Below, piece by piece: positions 23,526 to 35,199 of a stretch of DNA of 64,000 nt (position 1 is the stretch's first letter; the number at the start of each line of letters is the position of its first letter). The DNA lies in contig NEEC01000011.1 in assembly GCA_002189035.1 (NCBI GenBank), positions 2,666,001 to 2,730,000 on the forward strand, given 5' to 3'. The notes under the pieces were generated by a model. The model made no database searches, was not told the origin of the DNA, and saw nothing but the letters and a program-made list of their open reading frames with translations. Both the position numbers and the translations under genes were made by a program. Origin of the DNA: Utricularia gibba (taxonomy: Eukaryota > Streptophyta > Magnoliopsida > Lamiales > Lentibulariaceae).

Positions 23526-24893
23526 TCAACGGGTTGATCTTACGGCTTCAATTGCAGCAACCAGTTCATCATATTTGGCTCCTGTCACTTCCTTAGCAAT
23601 GATGCCTCCTTTGAGTATCTTGAAGGTTGGAACAACTTTTATCCCAAGCTCCTTCGCCAATGGCTACCAGAAACAACAGGAATAATACAACCCATAATCA
23701 GAGTTTCACAGACAAAAAAGAAGTCACCTCACCACCAACCAATCACCATACATACCTTGTTTTCTTGGTTGCAGTCCAATTTCAAGAAGAGGACGTCGTC
23801 GTATCTGGTGGACAGGTCTTTAAATTTTGGAGCCATCACCTTACATGGTCCACACCTGCATCACAGTGTTGTTTTTGAGGCACAGAGACAAGAATATATA
23901 CATCCTTGTGTCCGAATTCATAATACAGAGTTTAGAACATGATCTATCAATCACATTGAAGTGCTTTTGGTTGCAGAATTTAGAATGTGACATGTTCAAA
24001 TCATTGATGCAGAAATTGATTAACTACACTAAACTGCATGCTTCTTCTAGATCCTACCACTACTTTTGCTTTGAAAAGATCAAACATCATGCGCACTGTA
24101 GATTCAGCATAACCAGAAAGCACCAAGAAAAGATAGAAACAGCCATCTTCCAACTTGAGACCCTATTGTTGCTAAGATCTCAAAAGAAGCCAACCACCAT
24201 TGCCTACTAAAAACCTCAATGACAAAACAGGGATAGGTTACATCAATCCATCTCACTGAATTCTGAGCTGTGACCTGGTAGTGTGTGTGTCAAAAAATCC
24301 TTAGCCTGGAGAGTGCTCTCCTCTCAGAAGGAAGAATCAAGCCTTGGGGCGGTGTGCCAAAAAGCACGTTAGTCAGGAAACAAGAAATCTGGAGAAGTAC
24401 TGCATTCTACTTTACCAACACCCAAACAACTACATTGAATAGATAACCATCAGCTAGTCTACCCCTGGTATACCATACCAAAATGTGATCTTTACCATAC
24501 TTACTCCTCACATTGCACATACTCACAAGACAAACTCCCTTAAATAAGCTGCACTCAGATCCAGCAACAGAAAATCTATCTCAAACGCCTCCACAGTAAA
24601 AACTGAAGCATATAAGCATACCACTGAGTGTACATATCGACGACAACGATCTTATCCGCGGCTGCCTTCACAATCGGCCAAAACGTATCCTTATTCACCT
24701 CCGTAACTGTCCCGACCTCCGGCGCCACCAAAGTGGCCGTAAACACAGGCTTCCTGCTCCGTCTTTTGAGACTAAGGAAACCGGCAGGCACGCCGGCAAA
24801 GGCGAGATGACCGGAGGAAACCGATGCCTGAAACTGCAATTGCAGCAGCGAATTGGTCCTTGGAGCCGCACATGTGGAGAGGTGCAGCGCCAT
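23526..24893 (-). CDS. TRXF: Thioredoxin f-type, chloroplast
   Basis: A stromal thioredoxin that passes electrons from ferredoxin-thioredoxin reductase to Calvin-cycle enzymes such as fructose-1,6-bisphosphatase. Three exons on the minus strand: 24893-24622, 23855-23756 and 23663-23526. They total 510 nt and encode 169 residues. A transit peptide (MALHLSTCAAPRTNSLLQ...) precedes the f-type signature VGTVTEVNKDTFWPIV. The active site WCGPC (residues 91-95) spans the first intron. Then come KVMAPKFKDLS, FLKLDCNQENK with the f-type extra Cys (LDC), and GIKVVPTFKILKGG. The C-terminus is IEAVRSTR. Intron 1 is long (766 bases) and A+T-rich. Every junction is GT-AG and the frame is intact. Confidence 0.93.
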
Positions 24894-25600
24894 GACTGCG
24901 TGCAGTTCTTGGAATATTTTTGTAGATCGATGAGTGGAGGAGCGAGGCCGCTTGAAAAACCAGAACCATAGAAATGACGATAGTAGCCCCAGGATTTCCC
25001 CCTTGTCCAGTTTCGGAAAATAAATAATATTTTTGTGGCCGTCATTCCATGAGAATAATATTCTAATATTTTATCATTTTTTAAATCAGTAATTACGTGG
25101 ACAACGCAGCCACGTGTAAATTCGTGAAATTTCTAACTAATATTAGTATAATATTAATATATTTAAATATAATGCAATTAATTATATATAAATGATTAAT
25201 TATATAATATTTGATATTTAAAAATAGAAATATAAATATATGAATGATATAAAAATAATTAATTATACTTACATATATATCACTAATATGTTTAAAAAAT
25301 AAATATATACATAATATAATCATACAAAATTAATATATATATATATATATAGTAGTTAATCAAACAATAATTTATCTATAAATATAAATCTTTTATACTA
25401 TAGTATTAAACATTCTCTTAATAAGTGATTAGTGAAGGGTAATGACGCTTGATTATCAAGAGAAATGCTGATTAACGAGCCAACCGTGGGGGCGGATGCC
25501 CCCATCATTTTACAGAAAATTCTGAGGGGAAAAATCTACACAGCGCAAGCCACGATGGAGTTTTTACTCTAAAATGAAAAAGCTCTGGGGTGAGAAATGC
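24894..25600. other. A+T-rich intergenic region with a (TA)n tract
   Basis: It contains the promoter and 5' UTR of the thioredoxin gene and the 3' UTR of VIPP1. The stretch from about 25040 to 25440 is extremely A+T-rich, with an AT dinucleotide run at 25333-25351. Nothing coding was seen. Confidence 0.55.
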
Positions 25601-28599
25601 CTACAAGTCCCTGGCCTTTTGCCTCAGCTCATTCAGCTCCTTTTCGATATCAGGATCTTGGAACTTGAGGCTGGAACCTGTGCTTGTGAACGGCCTCCCT
25701 GCCGGCAGTTCTCCCTTCAGTGAAACAGAAGCCGGAGTTAGTTTGGAAAAAAATGTCAGAGTCCTCGGAAGCTACAATGCACCTTGGAGGTTCCTGCGAG
25801 CTCCTTCTTGAGATTTGCGAGGTCGTCGTCAACGGAGGATGTCTCGAGTAAGGCAAACTGCAAGATGAGAGCCTTGATCATACTTACAGCCATGAATTAT
25901 GTAAGATGGTAGTTGCTACACCATTATTGTCGAAGAAGTGCCACTGGGAGATGGATGCTTCATGATTTAGTTAATGTGCAGTGGCATGGTACGCATGGAT
26001 CTTACCTTTCCTTCAAGTTCATCGGAGGTCAGCTCATTCAGTGCCTCGGCCTGAGACTCCAGTGCCATGACTGCAGGGAAAAAGCTCATTATGCATCATA
26101 ATTTGAGTTTGCATACTGCAGAGGATTTTCAGGGGGAGGAAGTCTAAGAGACCAGTGATTTATGTGTAAGAAGGCAGAAAGTATTTCAGAAGTTCAATGT
26201 TCAATAGGATTGATGCGTAAAGATGATAAAGTACTGGTTTTGAAAAAAAAAAAAAAAAACTGCAATCAACTCACCCTTTTCTTCCATCTTCTCAAAAGCT
26301 GATAAGGCGCTGCTTGTATTTATATTTCCCAACATCTCACTTACTTTATTAGCAGTTCTGAAAAAAAAAAGAAAGGCGATAAATAATCACGAGAAACCCA
26401 AGTTGCGCAAAGAAGCCAGTTAAGGAAAATGACTAACTTGGCAGACTGAGCCCGAGCTTTAAGAGTGTCCTTCTTAGATTTGGCTTCTTGTATTTTGCTT
26501 TCCAGGAGCTGTAGAATATTAAAATTTTAAGACTTGTAACTCTTCACATCTAATATTCCAAAGCCATTTATTTGACTACCATGGCAGCTGGAAAAATAGA
26601 AGAATTGGAAGACGAACAATATTGGAAATGTAACTGAGCACCCAAAAAGCATGCAGCTAGAGGAAAGGTTTTTAGTTCATCAACATACTCTTGTATTGCT
26701 GACGAGATTATCAACAACAGCTTTTTGTTGATCGAGTTGAGCCTTCAAAGCATTTGCATTACCCTGCAGATTTTTTCATGAGTCATGAGGATATCCATAT
26801 GGCTGGCTACATATAACAAAAAGATCTAGAGCATTTGCTCGCTCACTGCCTTTACTGCATTATATCTCATCAAATTTTCAAGAGAATGATTAAAAGTATA
26901 TATCTAAATTAATGCATGACGCACAAATGGAAAAATGTATCCATATATTTGCCCCAACGTTTAAGAACACTTCATAATTACTGAAGATGTCAGAGACTAG
27001 GAGTTACCGCATACTCCTTCTTACGTTTCAGTGCTTCACGGGCAAGTTCGTCAGCCCCCTTTTTAACAGCTAACTCTGCTTTCTTGCCCCTGGATAATAT
27101 CTTGTTGTACAAATAAAAATTTCACATAGATAAAATAGGAAAAACGTCGAAAGCTTTTACTTACCACTCTTCAGACGCTAGTTCTGCAGCTTTATATTTA
27201 TTTTGCAGTTGTTTCTGTGACGCCAAAACCTAGGGAGCCAAGAAACGTCGTGTGAGTTCCCTATTTGAGTGGGAGTATGATCTTCCTTAGAGGTTTTCCT
27301 TCCAGAAAGAAGGACATATACAAACTTTAAATCATCGTGGACGTCCACACAAAGTTACTTAAAGTACTTGCCTACTCAAACTCTCCAAAATATGTAACTG
27401 AGATTGTACAATTTCAGTATCAATATTCGAATCTACAAACATTTGGTTTTAAAACCTATGAAATTCCAAGCATTTTCAAATGCTAATATCCCATTCAAAT
27501 ATGGATACCTTCAAATACTCACAGCTAACTAGATGCAACTTGAAGTGAAGAAATAAAACTAAATGATCACAGCAGGATTACCTGTGCTGTAGCTTGACGC
27601 ATCTTGACCAGATCATCGTTCATCTCAATAACTGCTTGATCCAATATCTTCTCAGGGTCCTCGAAAGAGCTTATTACGGCATTTGCATATGACTAAAATC
27701 AGAAACATAAATTATGACAGGTACAATGGCGCAAACCTATACATGAAACGAAAACTCTATAAAGAATCTAAGGATTTCCAAATGACCTTTATAACTCTAG
27801 CGAGGCGATCAAAGAGATTCATTTGTGTACCAAGTGCACCTCTCAGGTCACTGCTGCATCTGGGTTCACAAGAGTATGATAGTCTTATACCACCATATTT
27901 TGGTGTTCCAACTTCAAACACAACAAAAGAAACGTATTAGGTCATAACCGATAATTATCCAAAGAAATTATGAAAAATTAGATACCAGCCTCCAGGAATT
28001 GGGAAGAACTTGCAATTTAGACAGACGGTGCAAATTACAGCATGCCAATTTCTTGAAGTTTTTTTTTTTTAATTACACATGAAAGCAAATAAATGCAAGC
28101 AAGGCATATTACATATTTCAAAAACCGCATGATAAGTCTTCACCATTTCAGCAGCAGAGAGTATAAAACAAATAGCAATGGTGCTTGAAAACAGCGCCTA
28201 AGGCTGAACAAAAATAAAAGGTATAAAACAAATAGTAATCGGGCGAAAAATAACAGAGGCTGAAACTAGAGATTTCCCTCATGCATTTGAAACGGTATAT
28301 CAAATGCACCCACTGATGCATGCTGCACGAGATTCCCTCCCCACTCAAAAACTGATCGCGGAAACAACATAAATTACTCTCAGAAGATAAACTAAAGTTC
28401 AACCACATTTCTTCCACCAAATAAAATAAAAAACAAATTAAAGCGCCCCGAACGCCTTCTAATTACCTCCGCGGCCCCAAAACGAGGCGCTGAAAGGACG
28501 CGGCTTAAACAAAGTGACGGCTTTATCGGAGGAGGAAGCGGAACAAGTTACAGTAGTCGGAACTACGGTCATCCAAGTCGGTGGCGCTCTGACGGCCAT
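25601..28599 (-). CDS. VIPP1: VIPP1 / IM30, chloroplast membrane-remodelling protein
   Basis: A PspA/IM30 (ESCRT-III-like) protein that forms rings and rods on plastid membranes and is needed for thylakoid biogenesis. Eleven minus-strand exons: 28599-28467, 27839-27787, 27692-27582, 27229-27165, 27089-27008, 26763-26689, 26508-26438, 26357-26275, 26070-26006, 25857-25783 and 25714-25601. They sum to 927 nt, or 308 residues. A short transit peptide ([13 protein letters not shown]...) is followed by [12 protein letters not shown], the amphipathic helix alpha-0, then [20 protein letters not shown]. The long coiled-coil hairpin ends near [20 protein letters not shown]. The plant-specific C-terminal helix is [18 protein letters not shown]. 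The acceptor of exon 2 was set by frame: 27839 is the only choice that keeps phase with exon 1. No frame breaks were found. Confidence 0.93.
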
Positions 28600-29510
28600 G
28601 ATCAACGACTCCGGTTCTGCTCCTCTTCCTGCAAACGCGGTCAGTTTCAGGCGACAGGTCCGGATTGGCAAAGGGCACAACCAAATGCTTTCTGCTACAA
28701 CGCGGATTCAAGCATCGGCCGAGAATTTCAGAGGCTTCTTCTGCATTTCATTCCCCTCGTTTGTGGTCTCAAGACGAGGATGAGATCTCTTATTTCGATT
28801 AACGCTTCCACAACTATTCCTTTTTCTTTTTCGTTTTTTTTCATTAAAATAAAATATAATTAATACGTAATATAAATATATAGTTACACTATAAAGTAGC
28901 TATTACAAAGACTGCCCTATCATATACACATGGATTCAGGCCACCTTCTCCAACTCATGTAGACATTCGAAGCCGAATGGGTATTCAAAACAGACAATAT
29001 CGATTTTATTGGTTCAGAATATGCATCCCTGCCTCTAACATGTTCATCCTGGAGGTCTCAAAGCACAAACTTGTGCTGGATAATCTGGTTGCAGGTTGAG
29101 GACTGCAAAACAGAAATGCAGACAAGCAGAGACGATGGGAGATCACAGGCATATGGGGTTTTTCTTTACTGCTTCTATACATGTAACTTTGTTTGGAAAA
29201 TATGACACAGTAATCAGCGAAAGATCATACCAGGAAAACAAAAGGAAATCATAGTCTGTGTGTGTGTTTGTGTGTTGGGATACTGTAGTGCTCAGATTGC
29301 AGTTTCAAGAAATGGCCCTCAGCATAGTTGCATGTTTGCTCTGTACAAAAAAACAAGATTATCTCATTCCACAACCACATCTAGCGAATGAATGCATGAT
29401 ATTCAACGATGGAATCTGTTTTCCGAATGTGGCAACAAAGGAAAAGCAGAAGCGAAGCAACCACCACATCTAACAAGGAATGCTCAATAGTGAAATTGAG
29501 GTCCAAGGAT
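28600..29510. other. Intergenic region between VIPP1 and the DUF538 gene
   Basis: It contains the VIPP1 promoter and leader on the left, then A+T-rich sequence around 28840-28910. The right part is presumably 3' UTR of the DUF538 gene. No other coding signal was seen. Confidence 0.5.
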
Positions 29511-30553
29511 TCAAAACTCGAGCTGTAAAGTAGACAGATCACAAAGTTATTAAGTTTGCCTGATGTAAACACAGGAATCAGCCCTTATACCAAATCTTTG
29601 ACACGAGCAATATCACTACAAGCGTGTGAAAACCAGCGTTTTCTTCAAAGGATGAGTTCAAATAGTGAAAACTTGCATTGTGAACCGAGTACAAACCAAG
29701 GAAACACAGACACGTCAATATTAAGTGGAAGAACTCATATTTTCTAACTGTTAACACTATTGCAATTACAGGGCTCTATTGATAAAAGCTTAGAACTTGG
29801 ATCACACGATAACTTGTACTGTTATTTGACAGTTTTAACATCAGGAAAGAGGCAACATTATTGGAAATCTACGTGACAGCAGCCGCTTATAACAATTTCT
29901 AGCTATCGGCTACTCTGCATAATGCAATTTCAAGAAGGAAAATTCAGTTTCAAAATTGTATACTAACTGCAAAGGATGCTCATGAACCCAGAAAAAAAAA
30001 AACAGACAAAAAAAGAAAGCAGGCATACATGCAGGCAATGAAAAACACTAACCTCAACTATTCGCACACGATTTCCTTCCAACAAAACGACATCACTTCG
30101 TTGATCATATTCCTTACCCTGTACACTGCAATCCTTGGGCGTCTCGAAGAATGACAATGAAAACTGCTTCGAAACCAAGCCAACATCGAAGTATATCAAC
30201 CCAGAACTAGGAACATCCACCTGAATCCTGTTAACGGGTAGCCACAGAAAGAGGTCCTCCGCAGCGACGCCCGTCAAATTGTCAATTCTCCCGTAATCTA
30301 TCCTCCCCGATATGTCGCCTTGGTATCTAACGCGCGTCTCAAATTTGGCGTGGCACGGAGACGGAGGCATCAAATGGAGGCGGAAGCTTCCGGATGAAGG
30401 GTCAACAAAGAAATCAGATATACCCTTCGGAAATAGGCCAACCGGAAGAGAGTAGGAACCGAGTACGTCGTAGAACGAGGCCGCCGCAGGCGGTGACGTC
30501 GACTCCGAGCGGGTGACGAGAATCACCACGAACAACAGCAGCATCATCGCCAT
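29511..30553 (-). CDS. DUF538 family secreted protein
   Basis: A plant-specific DUF538 protein with an N-terminal signal peptide (MAMMLLLFVVILVTRSES). The domain signature is YDVLGSYSLPVGLFPKGI, then RVRYQGDISGRIDYGRI, EDLFLWLPVNRIQVDVPS and GLIYFDVGLVSKQFSLSFFE. It most resembles Arabidopsis At1g55265-type members; the molecular function is not established. The main exon is 30553-30053. The frame then meets a good donor (GTTAGT) after VRIVE. The best continuation I find is a 12-nt terminal exon at 29522-29511 reading LEF-stop after a pyrimidine-rich acceptor, for a total of 170 residues. Reading through the intron instead would add an unlikely hydrophobic tail. The main exon is secure; the last exon is tentative. 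Confidence 0.72.
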
Positions 30554-30650
30554 CCCGTTTTTTTCCCCAAAATTTTACCGAGACCACAAAACCCAGGGCT
30601 TAATATCCCATTTCCAGGACAATTACCCCCAAAAAAGATTCTTTCTTTCT

Positions 30651-30697
<47 letters not shown>

Positions 30698-31071
30698 ATT
30701 CCAGAAACCCTTCAATGTGCTCATCGGTGAGGATGAATAATTTGGCCACTCGTCACTCTTTTCTTTCTGCGCGCGAAGCTCGGGATTCAGAGAAATGGCG
30801 AAAACATTGAAGAGTCTTCGCTAGTGGACCGTTCCCGGTTCAGACCGGGCGCATACCTATCCCGCATTGGGTGGTGAATGGTGATGGTGAAGAGTGAAGG
30901 CGTGACGCCTCCGAGATAAATTCGTTGATGGCTGCAGGCAGGATCAACAACGGCGCCCAAGAATGCGTAACCGTTGGCATCTGCGAATTCCCTGGTCAAA
31001 TATTTCGGTTGCTAATATAAAGGATGTAAAGTTTGGATCACCCACTTCGGAATTCCGATCTTACAGCCGCC
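30554..31071. other. Divergent promoter region with an A43 tract
   Basis: This spacer separates the DUF538 start (minus strand) from the PUT4-like start (plus strand). It contains a homopolymer of 43 A at 30652-30694. No further gene was found. Confidence 0.5.
30652..30694. repeat. A43 homopolymer
   Basis: An uninterrupted run of 43 A about 100 bases upstream of the DUF538 start. I see no retroposed gene or target-site duplication around it, so the origin is open: poly(dA:dT) promoter tract, retroposon tail or assembly artefact. Confidence 0.9.
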
Positions 31072-32459
31072 ATGGCCGCCATTCAACAAGTCCAGGAACT
31101 CCCAACAACCACTCCGCCGGAAAACGCCGTTCCGAAAGCCAAAAGGTTGACGCTTATTCCTCTTATTTTCCTTATATACTTTGAGGTAGCCGGCGGACCC
31201 TACGGCGAAGAGCCGGCTGTCCAGGCAGCCGGACCTTTACTCGCGATTCTGGGTTTCCTCATTTTCCCCTTCATCTGGAGTGTTCCTGAGGCGTTGATCA
31301 CGGCGGAGCTGTCCACCGCATTTCCCGGAAACGGTGGGTTTGTGATCTGGGCAGATCGTGCTTTCGGACCTTTCTTCGGCTCCCTTATGGGTACGTGGAA
31401 ATTTCTAAGCACAGTCATTAACATCGCTGCGTTCCCTGCGCTCTGCATCGGCTACTTGAAGAGACTTTTCCCTATTTTCTCGTCTGGTTTACCGAGACAG
31501 TTAGCGATTCTGGGTTTCACTCTGGTTTTCTCCTTCTTGAACTACACTGGTTTAGCGATTGTTGGCTATGTTGCTGTTGGATTAGGGATTGTTTCTCTTG
31601 CCCCATTTGTCTTGATGTCCTTGATCGCAATCCCCGGTATTCGCCCACGCAGATGGATCTCTTTAGGACAAGGGGGAGTGAAAAGGGACTGGAATTTGTT
31701 CTTCAACACCCTGTTCTGGAACCTGAACTTCTTCGACAATGTCAGCACCTTAGCAGGGAAGTAGAAAAGCCTCACAAAACATTCCCTTTAGCTTTATTCT
31801 TCAGTGTAATTCTCACCTGTTTGGGTTACATAATCCCTCTCGTCGCCGTCACCGGTGCTGTGGTCGTCGATCAAAGCGAATGGGAGGCGGGATTTATGGC
31901 CGATGCAGCTAGAATCATCTCCGGGCAATGGCTCAAACTCTGGATCGAAGTAGGTGCAGTGTTGTCTTCCATTGGCCTATTCGAAGCCTCTTTGAGTAGC
32001 TGCTCGTACCAGCTTCTGGGCATGGCTGATCTCGCATTGTTACCTCGATTCTTCGCCACTAGATCAACATGGTTCAATACGCCATGGGTTGGGATCATCT
32101 TCTCGACACTGATAGCCCTAGGAGTTTCTTATCTAAGCTACACAGAGATTGTTTCCTCAGCAAATTTCTTGTACAGCTTGGGGATGCTTCTGGAGTTGGC
32201 ATCGTTTTTGTGGCTCCGATGGAAGATGCCGCAGAAGAAGAGACCTTACAGGGTGCCACTGAATCTTCCATTGTTGACCTTAATGTGTTTGATTCCGGCG
32301 GGATTCCTGGTGTTCATCATGGTGATCGCCACGAAGACGGTATTTTTGGTGAGCGGGTTAATGACGGCCGCCGGAATCGGTTGGTTTCTTCTGATGAAGC
32401 TTCTCCGCCGGAAGAAATGGCTGCGCTTTGAGATGGTGTATCACGAACAGGATGACTAA
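31072..32459 (+). CDS. Polyamine uptake transporter, PUT4-like, with a one-base frame break
   Basis: An LAT/APC-family polyamine:H+ symporter, closest in motif to Arabidopsis At3g13620 (PUT4). It is an intronless gene, as usual for the family. ATG 31072 sits in a good context (GCCGCCATGG). Conserved blocks include [99 protein letters not shown] and [20 protein letters not shown]. About twelve hydrophobic segments are present. The frame breaks at 31756-31758: the family motif STLAGEVE needs four G, but only three are present, giving a stop at 31762-31764. The other frame then continues without any further defect to 32459. The intended length is 462 residues. Everything else is intact, so a sequencing deletion is likely. 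Confidence 0.88.
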
Positions 32460-33302
32460 TCCGCCACACACCAATTGCCTCGTTCTCTTTGCTGTAATTG
32501 AATATAAATAATAAATGAAAACAATTCATTAACATAATTCCAAAAATACCCTTCATCCCAATCCTTTAACATTTACATTTTTAAAAATAATTTCGAAATT
32601 ATTTATAATATAAAATGAAAATAATGTAATTTTTTTATTAGTAAATAATATTAAAAATAATTCCAATAATGCATTTCAAAATTTCTTTTTTTTACAAAGA
32701 TTTTCAAAATTTGTGTTCTTTGTAATATAAAAAAGAACATCTTTTTTTGGTTCTTTGGGTGCAGCAAAATTGTGCCTCAAATAAAACATTGGATTCTTGC
32801 TATTATGGCTTACTATAAATAAGCATTTGTATTCTATCTACAGTCAAAATAATCACAATTTATAAGATATCGTAATATTTCTATTGTACTAACTATGATG
32901 CCCCCTAAAAGTTAACATAAAGTCTCCAGACCCAATTTTCATCGAATTCTTTGTATTTCTATGTTGATGTGCATAAGGCGACGGTTGGTTACTTCAGGGA
33001 ACCCAATCCAGAGGAGGAAAGGTTTTTGGATGCTGTTGCATTATATGTGTAGAATGCACATTTGCTGCTTTTGAACTTGCGTCAATAGCATTGCATGGTT
33101 TGTGCTTTCCAAGCCTCCATTCTGACGTTCATGCATTCATTCTTCCCAGAAACACACAACAAAAGAGTGCCTGAATCTTGCCCAATGATCGTCACATTAG
33201 ATAGAATCCACCGCAGTGGGGAGCATGCAAAAGGGGCCATGCACAATACAATGCAGAAATGCAAGGAGCAGCAGCAGAAGCAGCCTTGATTTCTTCACTT
33301 CA
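32460..33302. other. Intergenic region
   Basis: It contains the 3' UTRs of the converging PUT4-like and DUF1639 genes, with A+T-rich sequence from 32500 to 32900. No other gene was seen. Confidence 0.5.
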
Positions 33303-34363
33303 TCACTCCGAGTCACTCTCCATGCCTCCCATGGCTTTCAGTCCTCGCGGTTTCTGCACAGTAGGTGAAAGATTTGGTTTTCATTTGAGGACAAATGGAA
33401 AGGGAAATGAACTGCAGAAAGAGAACAGAGGCACTACCTTCTTTGAGGTCTTCTTCTCTCTTACTTCATACCTCTCTTGGCACAGATCAGTTAACCATGC
33501 ACCAGGGCTGACCAACTACATCAATTTCCCAAGTTACTTCAGGGATAATCTGCCATTCATTCCGCAATGACAAGAGTCGAGGTTAAACTCAAACTCACCA
33601 GGATTGTTCTCTGTATTAGCTTTGCTCTTTTCTTAGGCCTCTGGGGTGGTTTGCATCCCTTCATTGCCATGAAATCTTCCTCCTTCTCTTTGCTCGACAG
33701 TGCGATCAACAACTTGGGCCACACAGCCTTCTTGTTCTCCTCTGGGGGATTTGCAAACAATGCAGCCTTGTTGCCATCATCATAACCACAAGAGTTTCTT
33801 GTTGTGTAGTACCGGTCTTCCTTCTCCAGGGACATGGAGGCTACCCCCTTTTGGTTATCATTAGCGTTTGACCTGGAAATGTACAATTCCCAGACATGAT
33901 GTGCAAGAGGGAAAGAGGGAACACATTTCGCAATGTTCCTTTGCTATCAGATTTATCAGTCACTACAATGAGAGAGCATCATTTGGAATATGCTTTTTTT
34001 CTTTTTTTTTTTTTTGGTTTCAAGAGACTGCAATGCACAGAATGCTCCAAAACCAGTAAACCAACTAAGGAACAACAGAAGCAAGTTAACTGCCAAAATA
34101 AGCGCATAACAGACTCAAAAAGATTCAATTTTTTCAAGAATTTGTCACCTATTGGTACGAAGGGGAGATGGGACTGGGAGAAGGCCGTGCCCATCTTTAC
34201 TACTGCTGCTCAAATTTGACTGGTTGCTGTAATTATCAACTACTCTCGAAGTCATTTTCTTCTTCACGACGCCTCCAACTCCATCCGATTTTCCATTCAA
34301 AGATGAGTCTTTTACCTTCATACATCTCAACCTTTTTCTATTTCCCCACTGCAACTTATCCAT
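33303..34363 (-). CDS. DUF1639 family protein
   Basis: A plant-specific protein of 205 residues in four minus-strand exons: 34363-34149, 33872-33599, 33515-33438 and 33353-33303 (618 nt). The start gives MDKLQWGNRKRLRCMKVKDS. A basic, low-complexity region follows, then RSNANDNQKGVAS at the junction. The conserved DUF1639 core is RPKKRAKLIQRTIL, LVSPGAWLTDLCQERYEVRE and KKPRGLKAMGGMES. No biochemical function is established for the family; the basic composition suggests a nuclear protein. All junctions are GT-AG and in phase. The region 33599-33835 alone looks like an independent short frame but is clearly an internal exon. Confidence 0.82.
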
Positions 34364-35199
34364 GTGAACAAAATCTGCAAGGAAGACAAAACATTCAAGC
34401 ACCCCACTTGAGATCTTCCAGAAGCAGGAAACAAAACAGCAGAACACTGAATTAAGCTTCTGGGTATCAGCAAACAAAAGATCTGGGTCGAGATCTGAGG
34501 AAAAAAAGACAAACAAAAAAAACCATACCTACTGAAATTCGACTGAGGAAAAGGAGGGAACTCGAAGGAAGATGGGGAAAACAATGAGAGAGAGAAAGGA
34601 GAGAACGGCAGAACACGAGATCTTCGACCTCTTGCTGCTTTATATCACAAAATGAAGAACTCAGGGGTGAGAAACAGGAACAGATTTGATGAATGGATAT
34701 TATCGTAGTGCTGCTCTACAGCTTGCGCTCTCTTCCTCCCTTTTCTTCTTCTCGTTGTCGTTGCTTTGGTTTGTCAATTGCAATTTCTAGTGTTCTTCTG
34801 GTTGAGGAGATGATGCTGCAACCGGAAAAATGCCGGCCGTTGGATATTGAACGGGCGCTTTGATGAGCATATTAACTCACAATTATTTTACTAGGAAAGT
34901 GTAGACCATATATAAATGAATATATTTATTTTCCCTTTCAAAAAAAAATTGATCTTTTTTAATCATGATTACGGAAAATCACACCTAAAACCACCAACCG
35001 AGCCGTTTGATGGATTTTGAACAGTTCAAATGTGGATATTCGGTTTGATCAACCAATTGAAATCCTCAAACAGGAGTATTCCAAGTGAAATACCAGGACC
35101 CAATCTCAACAAAGTGTGTTTGGTTTACAGGGTGTTGGAGAAAGGGTCGGCAAAGCAACACTTGAAGATGATGATAAGAGACTGCACCTCCTCCACAGG
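34364..35199. other. Intergenic region
   Basis: It contains the leader and promoter of the DUF1639 gene (purine-rich to about 34650) and an A+T-rich stretch around 34870-34990. It ends at the decayed 3' end of the eS26 pseudogene. No other gene was supported. Confidence 0.45.
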
